Origin: Halocalculus aciditolerans
GTDB taxonomy: Archaea > Halobacteriota > Halobacteria > Halobacteriales > Halobacteriaceae
DNA: 64,000 nt
Reading direction: 5' to 3'
Assembly (NCBI RefSeq): GCF_014647475.1
Contig: NZ_BMPG01000002.1
Coordinates: 248,001-312,000 of the forward strand
In this document: one piece after another, positions 63,718 through 64,000 of the stretch
How positions within the stretch are numbered: the stretch's first letter is position 1
Layout: each line of letters begins with the position of its first letter
Program-made: the position numbers and the translations under genes
Notes under the pieces: model-generated
Database searches by the model: none
The model's input: only the letters and a program-made list of their open reading frames with translations
What the model was told of the DNA's origin: nothing

Positions 63718-64000
63718 ATGGAGATAGTCGACTACGACCTCTACCGGGTGCCGCCGCGCTGGCTCTTCCTCCGCGTCGAGACGAGCGACGGCACGGTCGG
63801 CTGGGGCGAGCCCGTCGTCGAGGGGCGCGCGCACACCGTCGAGGCCGCCGTCGAGGAGCTCATGGAGGGCTACTTGCTCGGCGAGGACCCGCTCCCGGTC
63901 GCGGACCACTGGCAGACGATGTACCGCGGCGGGTTCTACCGCGGCGGTCCCGTGCTCATGTCCGCCATCGCGGGCGTCGACCAGGCGCTCTGGGACATCC
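63718..64000 (+). CDS. Galactonate dehydratase-like enolase-superfamily enzyme (5' part)
   Basis: The frame from ATG 63718 runs to the end of the window (94 residues). [20 protein letters not shown], then [15 protein letters not shown] and [13 protein letters not shown] are typical of the mandelate racemase/galactonate dehydratase (DgoD) N-terminal capping domain. Such enzymes dehydrate aldonic acids in sugar catabolism. The catalytic barrel is outside the window, so substrate identity is tentative. Confidence 0.8.
   Translation, partial: MEIVDYDLYRVPPRWLFLRVETSDGTVGWGEPVVEGRAHTVEAAVEELMEGYLLGEDPLPVADHWQTMYRGGFYRGGPVLMSAIAGVDQALWDI

Overview
The window is chromosomal DNA from an extremely halophilic archaeon (class Halobacteria). 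The evidence is a high G+C content, very acidic predicted proteins, archaeal-only families (AglJ-type dolichol-phosphate glycosyltransferase, archaeal adenylate kinase, Rad25/XPB-like helicase, PGF-type C-terminal surface anchors, Tat lipoproteins), many TATA boxes about 25-30 nt before an ATG (leaderless mRNAs), and a lone haloarchaeal-type CRISPR array. The genus cannot be fixed from this sequence.

Layout. 1-1205: end of a surface/pilin-like cluster. 1279-3517: minus-strand operon hisC / adenylate kinase / CDP-alcohol phosphatidyltransferase with stop-start overlaps. 3598-4982: IS200/IS605-type element carrying only tnpB, inserted at the 3' end of a 2-hydroxyacid dehydrogenase. 6022-11606: mixed metabolism and transport (BCCT transporter, FAH hydrolase, aldo/keto reductase, UPF0173 hydrolase). 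11710-17811: a coherent secretion module (DUF5305 protein, two SipW/TasA-type secreted beta proteins, one with a lectin-like tail, a winged-helix membrane regulator, a PGF-type anchored surface protein and a dedicated signal peptidase) that looks like a matrix-filament assembly locus. 17938-21958: small conserved proteins, a cupin and aglJ. 22162-22767: CRISPR array without cas genes, immediately followed at 22903-32061 by a type IV pilus locus (pilB, pilC, four overlapping minor pilin-like genes and a large divergent pilin-like protein).

32062-38628 is patchy: a methyltransferase, tRNA-Arg(CCT), tatA, a peroxiredoxin, a lipoprotein and an HD hydrolase are separated by long non-coding or degraded stretches. 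38789-41751 is a complete proline operon (proC-proB-proA). 43528-45038 holds a divergent creatininase/trpS pair in which trpS is preceded by a short leaderless reading frame with two near-adjacent Trp codons inside a strong stem structure. 46423-46830 is a cluster of perfect small hairpins. 46831-54632 includes a UDP-GlcNAc 2-epimerase-like enzyme, msrB, an XPB-like helicase, formamidase and a metal/siderophore-type binding lipoprotein preceded by two DtxR-type palindromes. 54967-64000 includes a giant Thr-rich PKD adhesin, esterase, ICMT-like protein, kynureninase, a PAS histidine kinase and the start of a sugar-acid dehydratase.

The cell-surface theme is strong: two pilus loci, a putative TasA-like filament locus, an adhesin, AglJ, a UDP-GlcNAc epimerase-like enzyme and TatA together describe a cell that invests in surface structures and attachment. 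All functional calls come from reading motifs and remembered family features; no database search was run.
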